This document shows positions 8,366 through 17,688 of a DNA stretch of 64,000 bases, in pieces (position 1 is the stretch's first letter; each line of letters opens with the position of its first letter). This stretch comes from Flavobacterium microcysteis (lineage in GTDB: Bacteria > Bacteroidota > Bacteroidia > Flavobacteriales > Flavobacteriaceae), in the NCBI RefSeq assembly GCF_006385255.1, contig NZ_VFJE01000051.1:62001-126000 (forward strand), read 5' to 3'. Position numbers and translations under genes: made by a program. Below the pieces are notes generated by a model. The model was not told where the DNA came from, searched no databases, and saw only the letters and a program-made list of their open reading frames with translations.

Positions 8366-9867
8366 TGAGGCTTGATTTTACGACCCCGCAGCGGCAATCG
8401 GTTACGGGAATAATAATCATGTTTGCCGATACTTTCCAGAGCATTGTCCGTGCAATGTGGGTTCCTTTATTGCTTATTCTATTCAAGCTTAAAGAAGACC
8501 AGTATCTGGTTGTTGGACTTGGCTTTTTCGGATTGGTGTTGCTTACCTTGGTTATTGGCTATTTGAAATATAGAAATTTTACCTTTTTTCTGGATGAAGA
8601 AAAGCAGGAATTTGTATTGAGCAAAGGCGTCATCAATAAAAGCAAGATTAGTATTCAGCTTTCAAAAATCCAGCAAGTAGACATCAATCAATCCATAATC
8701 CAAAAAATAATCGGGGTTTATAGCCTGGATATCGATACCGCTGGTACTGATAAAAAAGAAATCAGCATTCGAGCAATTGATCAAAAATTGGCATTGTTGC
8801 TCAAAGAAAGATTGTTGGATTATGGTGATAAAGAATCAGAAATTCTGGATGAGAATCAAGAAATAAAATCGGACACAAAAACCTTTCTTAAAATAAGTTA
8901 CAATACTTTATTTAAAGTAGGGATTACATCCAATTACGGGCGAACCATAGCGCTTTTGATAACTTTTGCCATCACATTGTATCAAAGTTTTAAAGATGCA
9001 ATAAGCACATTTGAAATTGACGAGAAACAGGTAGATACTGTTTTTGAAAGAGGTGCAGGTTTCTTTTCTGCCGGGATATTAATTTTTGGATTACTGGTTT
9101 TGGTATTGCTTATCAATATTGTTAGAACCTTTATCAAACATTTTGATTTTGTAATGATCAAGCAAAAACAGTCGCTGGTTATTACGGCCGGACTATTTGC
9201 AAAGAAAAACACGCTTCTAAATCCTGATAAGGTTCAAATCACATCGTATAGCCAGAATTATTTCCAGAAAAAATTCCGAATTCTGGATATGAACATGAAG
9301 CAGGCATCGAGTGATGAAGTGAAAGAGCAGAAGAAAAAAAGCAATGCAATTGAAGTTCCGGGTTGTAATACGGAAGAAAGGGATGAGATACTTAAAATTA
9401 TCCTTGGAAAAATTCCAGAAAAAGGAGCTCAATACCGTTCCAATTTCCGCTACCTGATTTTTAGGACATTTTCTGCAGTTGCCTTTTTGGCTGCTATTTT
9501 AACCCTATTGCATTACTCGGAAATTGGAAATATGACGATATATATACCGCTTGTTTTTGTATATTTATGTCTTATAAGCTGCCTGATTTATTTCGGCTAT
9601 AAAAATCATGCATTGTATGTAAATCAGGACTTTATCATAAAAAGACACGGTGCCTGGGATGTAGAGCATGAAATCATCGAGCCTCATAAAATCCAGTCGA
9701 TTACTGCCAAACAGTATTTTTGGCATAAAAGCTCAGATGTAGGCCATTTGATTTTGCATACGGCAGCCGGTGATGTTGATTTTAGATTTGGAAATTTCAC
9801 GCATATAAAACAATTGGTCAATTATTGGCTGTATCAGGTGGAGACATCTAAAGAAAATTGGATGTAA
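8365..9867 (+). CDS. PH-domain membrane protein, YdbT-like
   Basis: A 500-residue membrane protein with three bacterial PH domains: after the first helix pair (about residues 65-155, with FFLDEEKQEFVLSKGVINKS and IQQVDINQSIIQKIIG), after the second (about 255-345), and C-terminal (about 410-490). Helix pairs are at roughly 15-60, 190-250 and 365-405. The upstream TTG at 8362 is in frame, but the ATG at 8365 overlapping the previous stop is the better start. Forms a complex with the YdbS-like protein in known systems. It sits between menB and menA. Confidence 0.85.
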   Translation: MRLDFTTPQRQSVTGIIIMFADTFQSIVRAMWVPLLLILFKLKEDQYLVVGLGFFGLVLLTLVIGYLKYRNFTFFLDEEKQEFVLSKGVINKSKISIQLSKIQQVDINQSIIQKIIGVYSLDIDTAGTDKKEISIRAIDQKLALLLKERLLDYGDKESEILDENQEIKSDTKTFLKISYNTLFKVGITSNYGRTIALLITFAITLYQSFKDAISTFEIDEKQVDTVFERGAGFFSAGILIFGLLVLVLLINIVRTFIKHFDFVMIKQKQSLVITAGLFAKKNTLLNPDKVQITSYSQNYFQKKFRILDMNMKQASSDEVKEQKKKSNAIEVPGCNTEERDEILKIILGKIPEKGAQYRSNFRYLIFRTFSAVAFLAAILTLLHYSEIGNMTIYIPLVFVYLCLISCLIYFGYKNHALYVNQDFIIKRHGAWDVEHEIIEPHKIQSITAKQYFWHKSSDVGHLILHTAAGDVDFRFGNFTHIKQLVNYWLYQVETSKENWM

Positions 9868-9872
9868 CTTTG
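9865..9872 (+). promoter_or_regulatory. Candidate -7 promoter box TAACTTTG before menA
   Basis: TAACTTTG overlaps the stop codon of the YdbT-like gene and lies 40 bases before menA. No convincing -33 element; menA could equally be read from an upstream promoter. Confidence 0.3.
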
Positions 9873-9912
9873 CCGATAAAAAGAAAACACTATTTACGAA
9901 TAAACACTAAAA

Positions 9913-10860
9913 ATGAGACATTGGGTTGAAGCAGCACGTCTGCGAACATTACCACTTTCGGTATCAGGAATAATTGTGGGAAGCGTTTATGCTTTGGCAT
10001 ATCCAACAGCTAATGTGCTGACGCCTACGGAAGTATTCAACTGGCAGCTATTTGGTTTTGCTATACTGACAACACTGGGACTTCAGGTGCTTTCCAATTT
10101 TGCAAATGATTACGGAGACGGTGTTAAGGGTACTGATAATGAAGATCGAATTGGGCCGAAACGTGCCATCCAGAGCGGTGTCATTTCTCCACAGGCCATG
10201 AAGCGCGCCATTATCATTACTTCCGTATTGACGTTTATTTCAGCCGTTTTACTGATTTACTTCGCTTTTGGAGAAAACAATATAGGTTATTCTATTTTAT
10301 TTTTGATATTGGGACTTCTGGCTATTGCTTCAGCAATTCGATACACGGTAGGGAATACGGCCTACGGATATCGTGGCTATGGTGATCTTTTCGTTTTTGT
10401 ATTTTTCGGACTGGTAAGTACGCTGGGTGTTAACTTCTTGTACTCGAAAGAATTGGATTATAAGCTTTTTCTTCCGGCAATTGCAATAGGCTTCTTGAGT
10501 GTTGGAGTATTGAACCTCAACAATATGAGAGACGAAGAATCGGATAAGAAATCAGGAAAGAACACTATCGTTGTAAAGATAGGTGGTGCAAAAGCAAAAA
10601 AATACCATTACTTTTTGGTGATTTCGGCTATGATTTTGGTGCTGGTTTTTGCAGTATTGAATAATTTCCAATTTGACCAGTATATTTTTGTCGTGGCTTA
10701 TTTTCCTCTAATCAGCCATCTGATGACGGTTTATAAAAATAAAGACCCTAAAAAATTAGATCCGGAATTAAAAAAGCTGGCTATCAGTACGTTCCTTTTG
10801 TCTGTACTGCTTTCGCTATGTCTTATTTTCTTCCTTTCGGACATTATTGTAAATAATTAA
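9913..10860 (+). CDS. menA: MenA, 1,4-dihydroxy-2-naphthoate polyprenyltransferase
   Basis: A 315-residue UbiA-superfamily integral membrane enzyme that attaches the polyprenyl tail to 1,4-dihydroxy-2-naphthoate, giving demethylmenaquinone. The first Asp-rich motif is NFANDYGDGVKGTD (about residues 61-74) and the second is NMRDEESDKKSGKNT (about 203-217), both binding the Mg-diphosphate of the prenyl donor. About eight or nine membrane helices are evident. It follows menB and precedes an MBL hydrolase by 11 bases. Confidence 0.96.
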   Translation: MRHWVEAARLRTLPLSVSGIIVGSVYALAYPTANVLTPTEVFNWQLFGFAILTTLGLQVLSNFANDYGDGVKGTDNEDRIGPKRAIQSGVISPQAMKRAIIITSVLTFISAVLLIYFAFGENNIGYSILFLILGLLAIASAIRYTVGNTAYGYRGYGDLFVFVFFGLVSTLGVNFLYSKELDYKLFLPAIAIGFLSVGVLNLNNMRDEESDKKSGKNTIVVKIGGAKAKKYHYFLVISAMILVLVFAVLNNFQFDQYIFVVAYFPLISHLMTVYKNKDPKKLDPELKKLAISTFLLSVLLSLCLIFFLSDIIVNN

Positions 10861-10871
10861 AATAAAGAATT

Positions 10872-11549
10872 ATGAAAATTACATTCTACGGACACGCAAG
10901 CCTCGGTATTGAAGTAGGAGGCAAAAATATTATTGTAGATCCTTATATCACGGCCAACGAATTGGCTAGCCATATCAATATTGATGAACTTAAAGCGGAT
11001 TATATCTTAGTAACGCATGCTCATGGTGATCACGTGCTGGATGTAGAAGCTATTGCCAAGCGCACAGGAGCGACTATTATTTCTAATGCTGAAATAGCAT
11101 GGTATTTTGAGGCAAAAGGGCTAAAAAGCCATCCTATGAACCACGGAGGAAGCTGGAAGTTTGATTTTGGAACCGTAAAATATGTAAATGCGATTCATTC
11201 CAGTTCTTTTAATGACGGTGCTTACGGAGGAAATCCAGGCGGTTTTGTTATTGAAGGCGAACATAAGAACATCTATATTGCCGGTGATACTGCCTTGACT
11301 TTTGATATGAAGTTGATTCCGTTGCGAACCAAACTTGATTTGGCTATTTTCCCGATAGGAAACAATTTTACGATGGATGTAGAAGATGCTATCATTGCTT
11401 CTGATTTTGTAGAATGCGATAAGATTTTAGGCTGTCACTATGATACTTTCGGGTATATTAAGATTGACAAAGAAGAAGCCAAAAAGAAATTTTTTGACAA
11501 AGGAAAAGACCTGATGTTGTTAGAAATAGGAGATTCAATCGATATCTAA
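10872..11549 (+). CDS. UPF0173-type metal-dependent hydrolase, MBL fold
   Basis: A 225-residue metallo-beta-lactamase-fold protein of the YtkL/UPF0173 type. The metal-binding motif HAHGDH is at about residues 49-54, with a further ligand Asp in IYIAGDTALTFDM and His in GCHYDTFG. Family members have no established substrate. It is eleven bases after menA, so it is probably co-transcribed with it, and a terminator follows. Confidence 0.9.
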   Translation: MKITFYGHASLGIEVGGKNIIVDPYITANELASHINIDELKADYILVTHAHGDHVLDVEAIAKRTGATIISNAEIAWYFEAKGLKSHPMNHGGSWKFDFGTVKYVNAIHSSSFNDGAYGGNPGGFVIEGEHKNIYIAGDTALTFDMKLIPLRTKLDLAIFPIGNNFTMDVEDAIIASDFVECDKILGCHYDTFGYIKIDKEEAKKKFFDKGKDLMLLEIGDSIDI

Positions 11550-11567
11550 TACAATTAAATGATAAGG

Positions 11568-11600
11568 AAAAAGGATTTCAAAAGTCCTTTTTCTTTTTTT
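11568..11600 (+). terminator. Rho-independent terminator
   Basis: Eleven-pair stem with one G-U (arms 11568-11578 and 11583-11592 approximately), followed by a T-rich tract. Ends the menA-MBL transcription unit. Confidence 0.8.
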
Positions 11601-11623
11601 ATGCTCTAAATACGGGGCTACTA

Positions 11624-12847
11624 ATGAATTATTTGCAAATGCTTACACGAAAAATTACGATCCTTTTGCTGTCATTTTTAGTCCAGTCTGCTTTTTCGCA
11701 GCAAGATGGCTATTGGGACAAAGATCGTGCTACAACAAAAGAGATTGTTGTCTCTGCGGGAGAAAAGATAACGGTGAGAACGGAAGATCTTCCTGCGGGC
11801 ACAACGGAAATCGTTTATAGAATTACTCTTCTGGATGAAAACCAGCAAATGGCTGGCAGTCTTAGTTCACTGCTAAAAGCAATACCAGATCCAAGTGGGA
11901 TTAGCCAGGGTGCTGCCGGTGCCGTATTCCTGACTTCTAAGATTTCCGGTGATGATAAATGCAAATACGGGATATTTTCAAGTAATGTCTTTGCGAAAGA
12001 ATATAAAGAAAAAGGAAAAACAGATAATGCCTGCCTTTTTCAGAATACTGCCGTAAATAAAGAAGCCCGACGCCTTTCGATAGACAAATCCTCTTGCCTA
12101 AAAACAGGGCAGGAATACTTATGGTTTGGTTTTGAAAGCATGAACTGGATCATGAAACAGAAAATTGTCCTTGAAATTGTGCCTTGGGTAGACAATAAAT
12201 TAAGCCGTGGCTGGACATTAGAAAACAGGCAAACAATTATCAAGCAGATCAAAACATCTGATTTGGCTAAAAAAATGCTTAATTCAGATGATTTTTCACT
12301 TTGTATTCTTGAAAAAATGCAGAAACGCTATAAGTTTCAGGAATTCCAAAACCTTTTGATGATAGAAAAAGCAAAAGCATTTAAGGATTTTGGTAATGCT
12401 TGCCTTTCAGAAAAGCCGGCGAACAAATCAATCCTGACTTCTATACGGCTGGATGCCATGCAGTACTTTAAAAACAAAAAGTACGAACAGGCAATCGATT
12501 TGCTGCAGACCGGAGTTGTTGAGAACGGAAATGCGACCGTGTTGGATTATAATGCCCTAGGACAATACTATTTGTATTCTAGGCAATTTGACAAGGCTTT
12601 AAAAGCTTTAAAAGATGGAGAGAGCAGGGATGAGTCGGAATTGCTTATTCAATTGAATATGGCGCATGTATACTTGCTGAAAGGCGATTATAAAAAAGCG
12701 AAGGAAATCCATAAAAAATACAAAGGACAGAACGTTACGACAACCCTGTCGTGGAAAGCCAAGACGCAATTTGATATTGAAGACCTTAGAAAGGCCGGAT
12801 TTGTAAATGACGATTTTGATAGGATTCTAAAACTGCTTGAAGATTAA
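11624..12847 (+). CDS. Exported TPR-containing protein, function unknown
   Basis: A 407-residue protein with a signal peptide (about residues 1-25, ending QSAFSQ). A beta-rich region (about 26-190) with four cysteines is followed by helical repeats; the C-terminal part (about 275-370, including YFKNKKYEQAIDLLQTGVV, ALGQYYLYSRQFDKALKALK and NMAHVYLLKGDYKKAKEIHK) consists of tetratricopeptide repeats. The N-terminal region is not one I recognise. An in-frame ATG five codons later is an alternative start. The menC start follows 10 bases after its stop, so the two are likely co-transcribed. Confidence 0.75.
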   Translation: MNYLQMLTRKITILLLSFLVQSAFSQQDGYWDKDRATTKEIVVSAGEKITVRTEDLPAGTTEIVYRITLLDENQQMAGSLSSLLKAIPDPSGISQGAAGAVFLTSKISGDDKCKYGIFSSNVFAKEYKEKGKTDNACLFQNTAVNKEARRLSIDKSSCLKTGQEYLWFGFESMNWIMKQKIVLEIVPWVDNKLSRGWTLENRQTIIKQIKTSDLAKKMLNSDDFSLCILEKMQKRYKFQEFQNLLMIEKAKAFKDFGNACLSEKPANKSILTSIRLDAMQYFKNKKYEQAIDLLQTGVVENGNATVLDYNALGQYYLYSRQFDKALKALKDGESRDESELLIQLNMAHVYLLKGDYKKAKEIHKKYKGQNVTTTLSWKAKTQFDIEDLRKAGFVNDDFDRILKLLED

Positions 12848-12857
12848 ATTAAAAACA

Positions 12858-13907
12858 ATGCTGAAAGCGTCTTATAAAAAATACATACTCGATTTTAAGC
12901 GACCTTCAGGTACATCACGAGGTGTTTTAACTCAAAAGGAAACATGGTTCCTTATTCTTGAGGAAAATGGCAAATTTGGGATAGGAGAGTGCGGCATCCT
13001 CAGAACGTTAAGTGCTGATGACAGACCGGATTATGAAGAAAAGCTAAAATGGGTTTGCGAAAACATCCATCTTGGAAAAGAAAAGCTTTGGGAAATGCTT
13101 CTTGAATTTCCTTCTTTGCAATTTGGTGTTGAAATGGCTTTCCAATCTTTAGAAAGCGAAACACCTTTTTTATTGTTCCCTTCGGATTTTACAAACGGCA
13201 AAAAAAACATCCCAATCAATGGTTTGGTTTGGATGGGTGAGCCGGCTTTTATGAAGTCCCAAATTGAAGAAAAATTAGTAGAAGGATTCCATTGCATAAA
13301 ACTTAAAATAGGAGCCATAGATTTTGAAAAAGAACTCGAATTATTGCGTTTAATACGTGAAAATTACGATGCTTCCACTATTGAAATACGTGTTGATGCT
13401 AACGGCGGATTTACTTCAAGTGAAGCTTTGTTTAAATTAAATCAATTATCTGAATTTAAAATACATAGCATAGAACAACCTATACAAAAAAAACAACATG
13501 ACAGTATGTCAGAATTGTGTAAAAACGCTCCTTTTCCTATTGCTTTGGATGAAGAACTCATAGGTGTTTTTGGTTATGCTGAAAAAGAAGCTTTGTTGCA
13601 AAAAATTAAGCCTCAATACATCATTTTAAAGCCAAGTCTTGTGGGTGGTTTTCGGGGTTCAAAAGAATGGATTGAACTGGCCGAAAAATACAATATTGGT
13701 TGGTGGGTTACCTCAGCTTTGGAAAGCAATATCGGATTGAATGCAATTGCCCAATGGACATTCCTGCAGCAAAATCCAATGCCGCAAGGTTTGGGCACAG
13801 GAGGTCTTTATACAAACAATTTTGATTGTCCGCTGGAAGTAAAAAATGGCGAATTGGTTTATAATCCCAACTTGGAGTGGAATATTGACCAGCTTCTGGA
13901 TTCCTGA
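12858..13907 (+). CDS. menC: MenC, o-succinylbenzoate synthase (enolase superfamily)
   Basis: A 349-residue enzyme of the enolase superfamily, which dehydrates SHCHC to o-succinylbenzoate in menaquinone synthesis. The catalytic lysine lies in CIKLKIGAIDFEKE, metal ligands in VDANGGF, the IEQP strand and ALDEEL, and the second lysine in IILKPSLVGG. The ATG at 12858 is preferred; an upstream TTG at 12837 overlaps the previous gene. Genomic link with menD, menB and menA favours MenC over the related dipeptide epimerases. Ends one base before the convergent acyl-CoA enzyme. Confidence 0.9.
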   Translation: MLKASYKKYILDFKRPSGTSRGVLTQKETWFLILEENGKFGIGECGILRTLSADDRPDYEEKLKWVCENIHLGKEKLWEMLLEFPSLQFGVEMAFQSLESETPFLLFPSDFTNGKKNIPINGLVWMGEPAFMKSQIEEKLVEGFHCIKLKIGAIDFEKELELLRLIRENYDASTIEIRVDANGGFTSSEALFKLNQLSEFKIHSIEQPIQKKQHDSMSELCKNAPFPIALDEELIGVFGYAEKEALLQKIKPQYIILKPSLVGGFRGSKEWIELAEKYNIGWWVTSALESNIGLNAIAQWTFLQQNPMPQGLGTGGLYTNNFDCPLEVKNGELVYNPNLEWNIDQLLDS

Positions 13908-13908
13908 T

Positions 13909-16191
13909 TTACTGCTTTGTGATAATCGGTGCGCTCAAGCAGCTTTCTGGAATGTTGAAAGCATTCACAAGAGGCACTGCATTTTGCCTGATTTCCCAGC
14001 ATAATTGGTTTACTTCTTTTCGGATGGCTTTTGTCTTTACGCCTTCCATATAGCCTTGTTCCAGATACCAACTGGCATTTTTTTCAAGTGTTGAAAGTGC
14101 ATAAAGCTGGCAGAGTTTTTTCAAAATAGCCTTGCTGCCTTCGTCTTTTGTGTTTTCAACCTGAAGTTGAAACTGTTCCAATACGATTCTTTCCAGATAG
14201 GCCTGGCTTACATTGATCAGATGGTGCTGAGCAATATTAAAGGCATCAAAAGAATCCAGCCCGCTGTCCAATAGTTTTTTGATACGTTTTGCGGCGGAAG
14301 CTTGTATTTCCTTTTCGCGGAAAATAAAGGCATGGATATGGAATTCACTGTCAATCAGATGACTTTCGTCTGTATTCCTTGTAGCAAAAGGATTTTTATA
14401 GGTAATGGAAGTTTTGGCCTGGTCGACTACATAATTGAAAAGGCTGAGGACATTCATTTCTCCAAACTGATTTCTGAATTCCGTAAGTCGGTTTTTAGCC
14501 ACCAGATTCATCAATACGGTATTGTCGCCTTCAAAAGTCGTATAGACTTCGGTGTCATTTTTCAATGCATCAAACCTGTTTTCAGACAAATATCCTTTTC
14601 CGCCACAAGCTTCCCTGCATTCCTGGATGGTGTCTCGTGTGTTCCAGGTAGAATACGCTTTCATTCCGGCAGCCAGAGCTTCGATTTCCTGCATTTCGGA
14701 TTCTTGTCTTTTGACGAACCGCTGTGTGACATATTGCAATGCAAAATGAACAGCATATGACTTTGCCAGATAAGGCATAAGTCTGCGTTGGTGTATCCTG
14801 TAATTCAATATAGGCACTTCTGAGCCTCCCTGAGGCCCGAACTGTCGTCTTTGGTCACCATAACGTACGGCAATCGTTAAAGCTGATTTGGCCGCAGCTA
14901 ATGCAGAACGTGGAACTCCGATTCTTCCTCCGACCAAAGTGCCCAGCATGGTAAAAAAACGACGGTTGTCGCTGGCAATTGGACTTGTAAATTGTCCTTT
15001 GCTGTTGATGGATGCGAATCGATCCAGCATATTTTCTTTTGGGATAACAACATTGTTGAAATAAATGATTCCGTTATCTACGCCGTTTAATCCCATTTTA
15101 TGACCGCAATCTTCAATCGTAACGCCTTCAAGTACCTTGTTTTTTGAATCACGTATAGGTACAATAAAGGCATTTACGCCATGATCTTTACCTTCAATAA
15201 TCAGTTTTGCAAATACGGTAGCCATTTGCCCGTCACGTGCCGCATTGCCAATATATTCTTTTCTGGCAAGCTTATGTGGTGTGTTTATGGTTATTTTTTT
15301 TGTTGTATGATCATAAGTAGCCGTTGTTTCAAGTGACTTTACATTGGAACCATGGTTGGTTTCGGTCATGGCAAAACAACCGGGAAGCTTAAGAGAACCT
15401 ACGTTTTTCAAGTATTTGGCATAATGCTTTTCTGTTCCGAGCGATTGGATGCTCATTCCCCAAAGTCCAAACTGCACACCAAATTTGATGACGAGGCTCA
15501 AGTCGTGGTAACTCAGGGTTTCCATAATAGAAAAATAAGCTTCAACATCATCTTGTCCTCCGTGTTCTTTAGGGTAGGCCGTAGCTCCAAGTCCTTCTTT
15601 GGCCAGTATTTTGCACCATTCCAGTACTTTTGCACGATAAACCTCAATATCAGTAGATGTTTCGTATTTAAAAGCAGGGCGACTGATTATTTTTTTGACA
15701 GTATTAATGGTTTTGGCTTGGTTTCCATCCAGTATCTCGGTTAATTTTTCGACTGAAAAAGTGGCTTCGGTACTGTATTTAGAGGTAATGGTATCGTGTT
15801 TTTCCTTAAATGCATAAACTGCCTCAAGGCTTATGATTCCTAGTGACTTTTCTAAGTTTTGCAGGTAGAAATAAAGTGGTTTTAGTTTTTCGTTGCTGAT
15901 TTTTGGGTCATCTAGCAGAGCAAGTTTTAGAGCGACATCCGTAAGCAATTCCTCTTCGCTATCTTCATTTACGGCTTTCTGTATAGATTCTTTCCATTCC
16001 AGAAGTTCTGTTCGTGTTGGCGGATTGTCGATATTTATTTTAGAAAGGAGTTCTTTTTTGTCAGCTTTTGTCAGCCAATCTTGAGAATTAATCGATTCTT
16101 TAAGCAGAGTAGCTTCTTTTTCTGTGAGTACATCATCAGACCAGGCGATATAAAATAGGGGTAGGAAAGACTTAAGGATGGGATTTGCCAT
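13909..16191 (-). CDS. Acyl-CoA oxidase/dehydrogenase-like flavoenzyme
   Basis: A 760-residue protein far longer than ordinary acyl-CoA dehydrogenases (about 380). The core resembles peroxisomal acyl-CoA oxidases: CFAMTETNHGSNVKSLETTA (about residues 274-293), the FAD-binding region RFFTMLGTLVGGRIG and YGDQRRQFGP, and CGGKGYLSENR followed by EVYTTFEGDNTVLMN near 530-560. The first 120 residues form an extra helical domain (acidic, with SDDVLTEKEATLLKESI) that recalls small helical TerB-like or EF-like domains but is not identified. Probably catalyses the first step of fatty-acid beta-oxidation; oxidase versus dehydrogenase cannot be decided. Confidence 0.88.
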   Translation of the reverse strand: MANPILKSFLPLFYIAWSDDVLTEKEATLLKESINSQDWLTKADKKELLSKINIDNPPTRTELLEWKESIQKAVNEDSEEELLTDVALKLALLDDPKISNEKLKPLYFYLQNLEKSLGIISLEAVYAFKEKHDTITSKYSTEATFSVEKLTEILDGNQAKTINTVKKIISRPAFKYETSTDIEVYRAKVLEWCKILAKEGLGATAYPKEHGGQDDVEAYFSIMETLSYHDLSLVIKFGVQFGLWGMSIQSLGTEKHYAKYLKNVGSLKLPGCFAMTETNHGSNVKSLETTATYDHTTKKITINTPHKLARKEYIGNAARDGQMATVFAKLIIEGKDHGVNAFIVPIRDSKNKVLEGVTIEDCGHKMGLNGVDNGIIYFNNVVIPKENMLDRFASINSKGQFTSPIASDNRRFFTMLGTLVGGRIGVPRSALAAAKSALTIAVRYGDQRRQFGPQGGSEVPILNYRIHQRRLMPYLAKSYAVHFALQYVTQRFVKRQESEMQEIEALAAGMKAYSTWNTRDTIQECREACGGKGYLSENRFDALKNDTEVYTTFEGDNTVLMNLVAKNRLTEFRNQFGEMNVLSLFNYVVDQAKTSITYKNPFATRNTDESHLIDSEFHIHAFIFREKEIQASAAKRIKKLLDSGLDSFDAFNIAQHHLINVSQAYLERIVLEQFQLQVENTKDEGSKAILKKLCQLYALSTLEKNASWYLEQGYMEGVKTKAIRKEVNQLCWEIRQNAVPLVNAFNIPESCLSAPIITKQ

Positions 16192-16268
16192 AATGTAAAA
16201 TTCTAGGAAATGATATTTCCTTAAAATTAAGCAATTATGGCGGCGTAGGATTTTAAATGTTTGTTAAT

Positions 16269-17165
16269 TTAATTAGCTTGTTTGAGTTTGTCAAGAGCTT
16301 TTTGTGCTTGTTGTTTTGCATTTTCGTCACCGTATTCTAAAGTAAGTTCATAGAATTTAATGGCATTGGCTTTGTCGCCTTTTTCTTTATAGGTATAGGC
16401 AATATTGCCTAAAACAATTGCATCTTTTGGATTTGTTTGATACGCCTTGAGAGAATACTGCAATGACTTATCGTATTCTTTATTGATGATATAGAATATA
16501 GAAATATTTGAAAGACTTTCTACATGTTTGGGATAGTATTTTAAAACGGTTTCCGAAATTCGCTTGATGTTTTTGAGGAGATTATCATTGCCTGTATTGT
16601 ATAGCTGTTCGACATAGCTTTGGATATTTCCAAGCATAAAGTTTTCCGGATCATCGACCGGCTTGTTCAATGCCCAAAGCCATTTGTTATTGTTTTTGCC
16701 TGATTGTTCAATGGTTTTGATTATTTCCTTTGTAAAAGCCTCATAATCTTTGGTTAAGCCCAGGCCGTAAATTTTACCAAAACGCATGTCGAGCCTGTTA
16801 GGGAATTTTAAAATTCCTTTATCGATGCTTTCAAAAGCTTTTTTCCGGAAGTAAATATCATATGCAATTGAACTGCCCATATAACCGGCAACATTTCCCG
16901 TAGAATCTACTAATTTCAGGCTTTCTGAGCCTTTGTTTTCTTTATTGATAGAAACGACTTCCTGTCTGCTTTTTGAAAAAAAATAATTATAATAAGACGT
17001 ATATAATTCAGGGTCATTATTATTTGACTTTTCCCACTGGGTTAGGATTTGCAACTGTTTCGTCGTGTCTTTTGCTTTCAAAGCCTCTTGAAAATTCTTA
17101 TACGAGTCTTGGCTATAGGCAGTTATTGAAAGGAATAATAATGCTAAGTAGGCTGCTTTTTTCAT
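16269..17165 (-). CDS. Exported TPR protein
   Basis: A 298-residue protein with a signal peptide (MKKAAYLALLFLSITAYSQ). C-terminal tetratricopeptide repeats at about residues 215-295 (SLSNISIFYIINKEYDKSLQ, VLGNIAYTYKEKGDKANAIK) are clear; the N-terminal 200 residues are helical with no recognised domain. It is the last gene of a minus-strand run: lipoprotein (17689), NTF2-like (17179), this protein, with gaps of 39 and 13 bases. TPR proteins usually mediate protein contacts; the partner is unknown. Confidence 0.75.
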   Translation of the reverse strand: MKKAAYLALLFLSITAYSQDSYKNFQEALKAKDTTKQLQILTQWEKSNNNDPELYTSYYNYFFSKSRQEVVSINKENKGSESLKLVDSTGNVAGYMGSSIAYDIYFRKKAFESIDKGILKFPNRLDMRFGKIYGLGLTKDYEAFTKEIIKTIEQSGKNNNKWLWALNKPVDDPENFMLGNIQSYVEQLYNTGNDNLLKNIKRISETVLKYYPKHVESLSNISIFYIINKEYDKSLQYSLKAYQTNPKDAIVLGNIAYTYKEKGDKANAIKFYELTLEYGDENAKQQAQKALDKLKQAN

Positions 17166-17178
17166 AAATAAGCGTGAA

Positions 17179-17649
17179 TTATAGTTTTTGTTGGTATTTT
17201 CTCAATGCTTCTAAAGCTTGGTGTTGTACTTTTTTATGAAGAAAAGAAGACCAGCCTAGCAATAAACCTGTTGTTCCAAGTGCCTGTTTGGACCAGTTCC
17301 AGAAGTTAAAACTATCTGTGTGTTTGATGATAAGCCCGTCCTTAAACTCAAAGGAAGCGTTTATTTTGTTGACTACCTTACGGTTGGTTTTTGCGAAATG
17401 ATAAATAGCAGTCCATTTTGCTGTACCGGTATGGCTGTCAGCATGTATCTCAGAGAATTCTACTGTAAGGTTGCCTTTTGCCCGTTCAATAAGCATATGC
17501 CACATGTCTGAGGCGTCTTTTCCGTGCAGTTTTCCAAAAGCAGGATCCTCAAAAACGATATCCGGATGATAGCAGCTGGCCATGGTTTCCGGGTTTTGGG
17601 CTGCAAAAGCACCATAAAATTCTTCGATAATCTGTTCGTTGGTGTTCAT
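17179..17649 (-). CDS. NTF2-like / SnoaL-like protein
   Basis: A 156-residue protein with the cone-shaped NTF2-like fold: N-terminal helix IIEEFYGAFAAQNPETMASCYHPDIVFEDPAFG, then strands including GTAKWTAIYHF and KINASFEFKDGLIIKHTDSFNFWNWSKQAL, typical of nuclear transport factor 2 family proteins in bacteria. No signal peptide. These proteins are small-molecule binders or isomerases of very varied function, so only the fold can be given. Same strand and closely spaced with the TPR protein downstream. Confidence 0.85.
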   Translation of the reverse strand: MNTNEQIIEEFYGAFAAQNPETMASCYHPDIVFEDPAFGKLHGKDASDMWHMLIERAKGNLTVEFSEIHADSHTGTAKWTAIYHFAKTNRKVVNKINASFEFKDGLIIKHTDSFNFWNWSKQALGTTGLLLGWSSFLHKKVQHQALEALRKYQQKL

Positions 17650-17688
17650 CTTCTGGGTTTTGATAGGCTAAAAATAGGTAAATATTTC

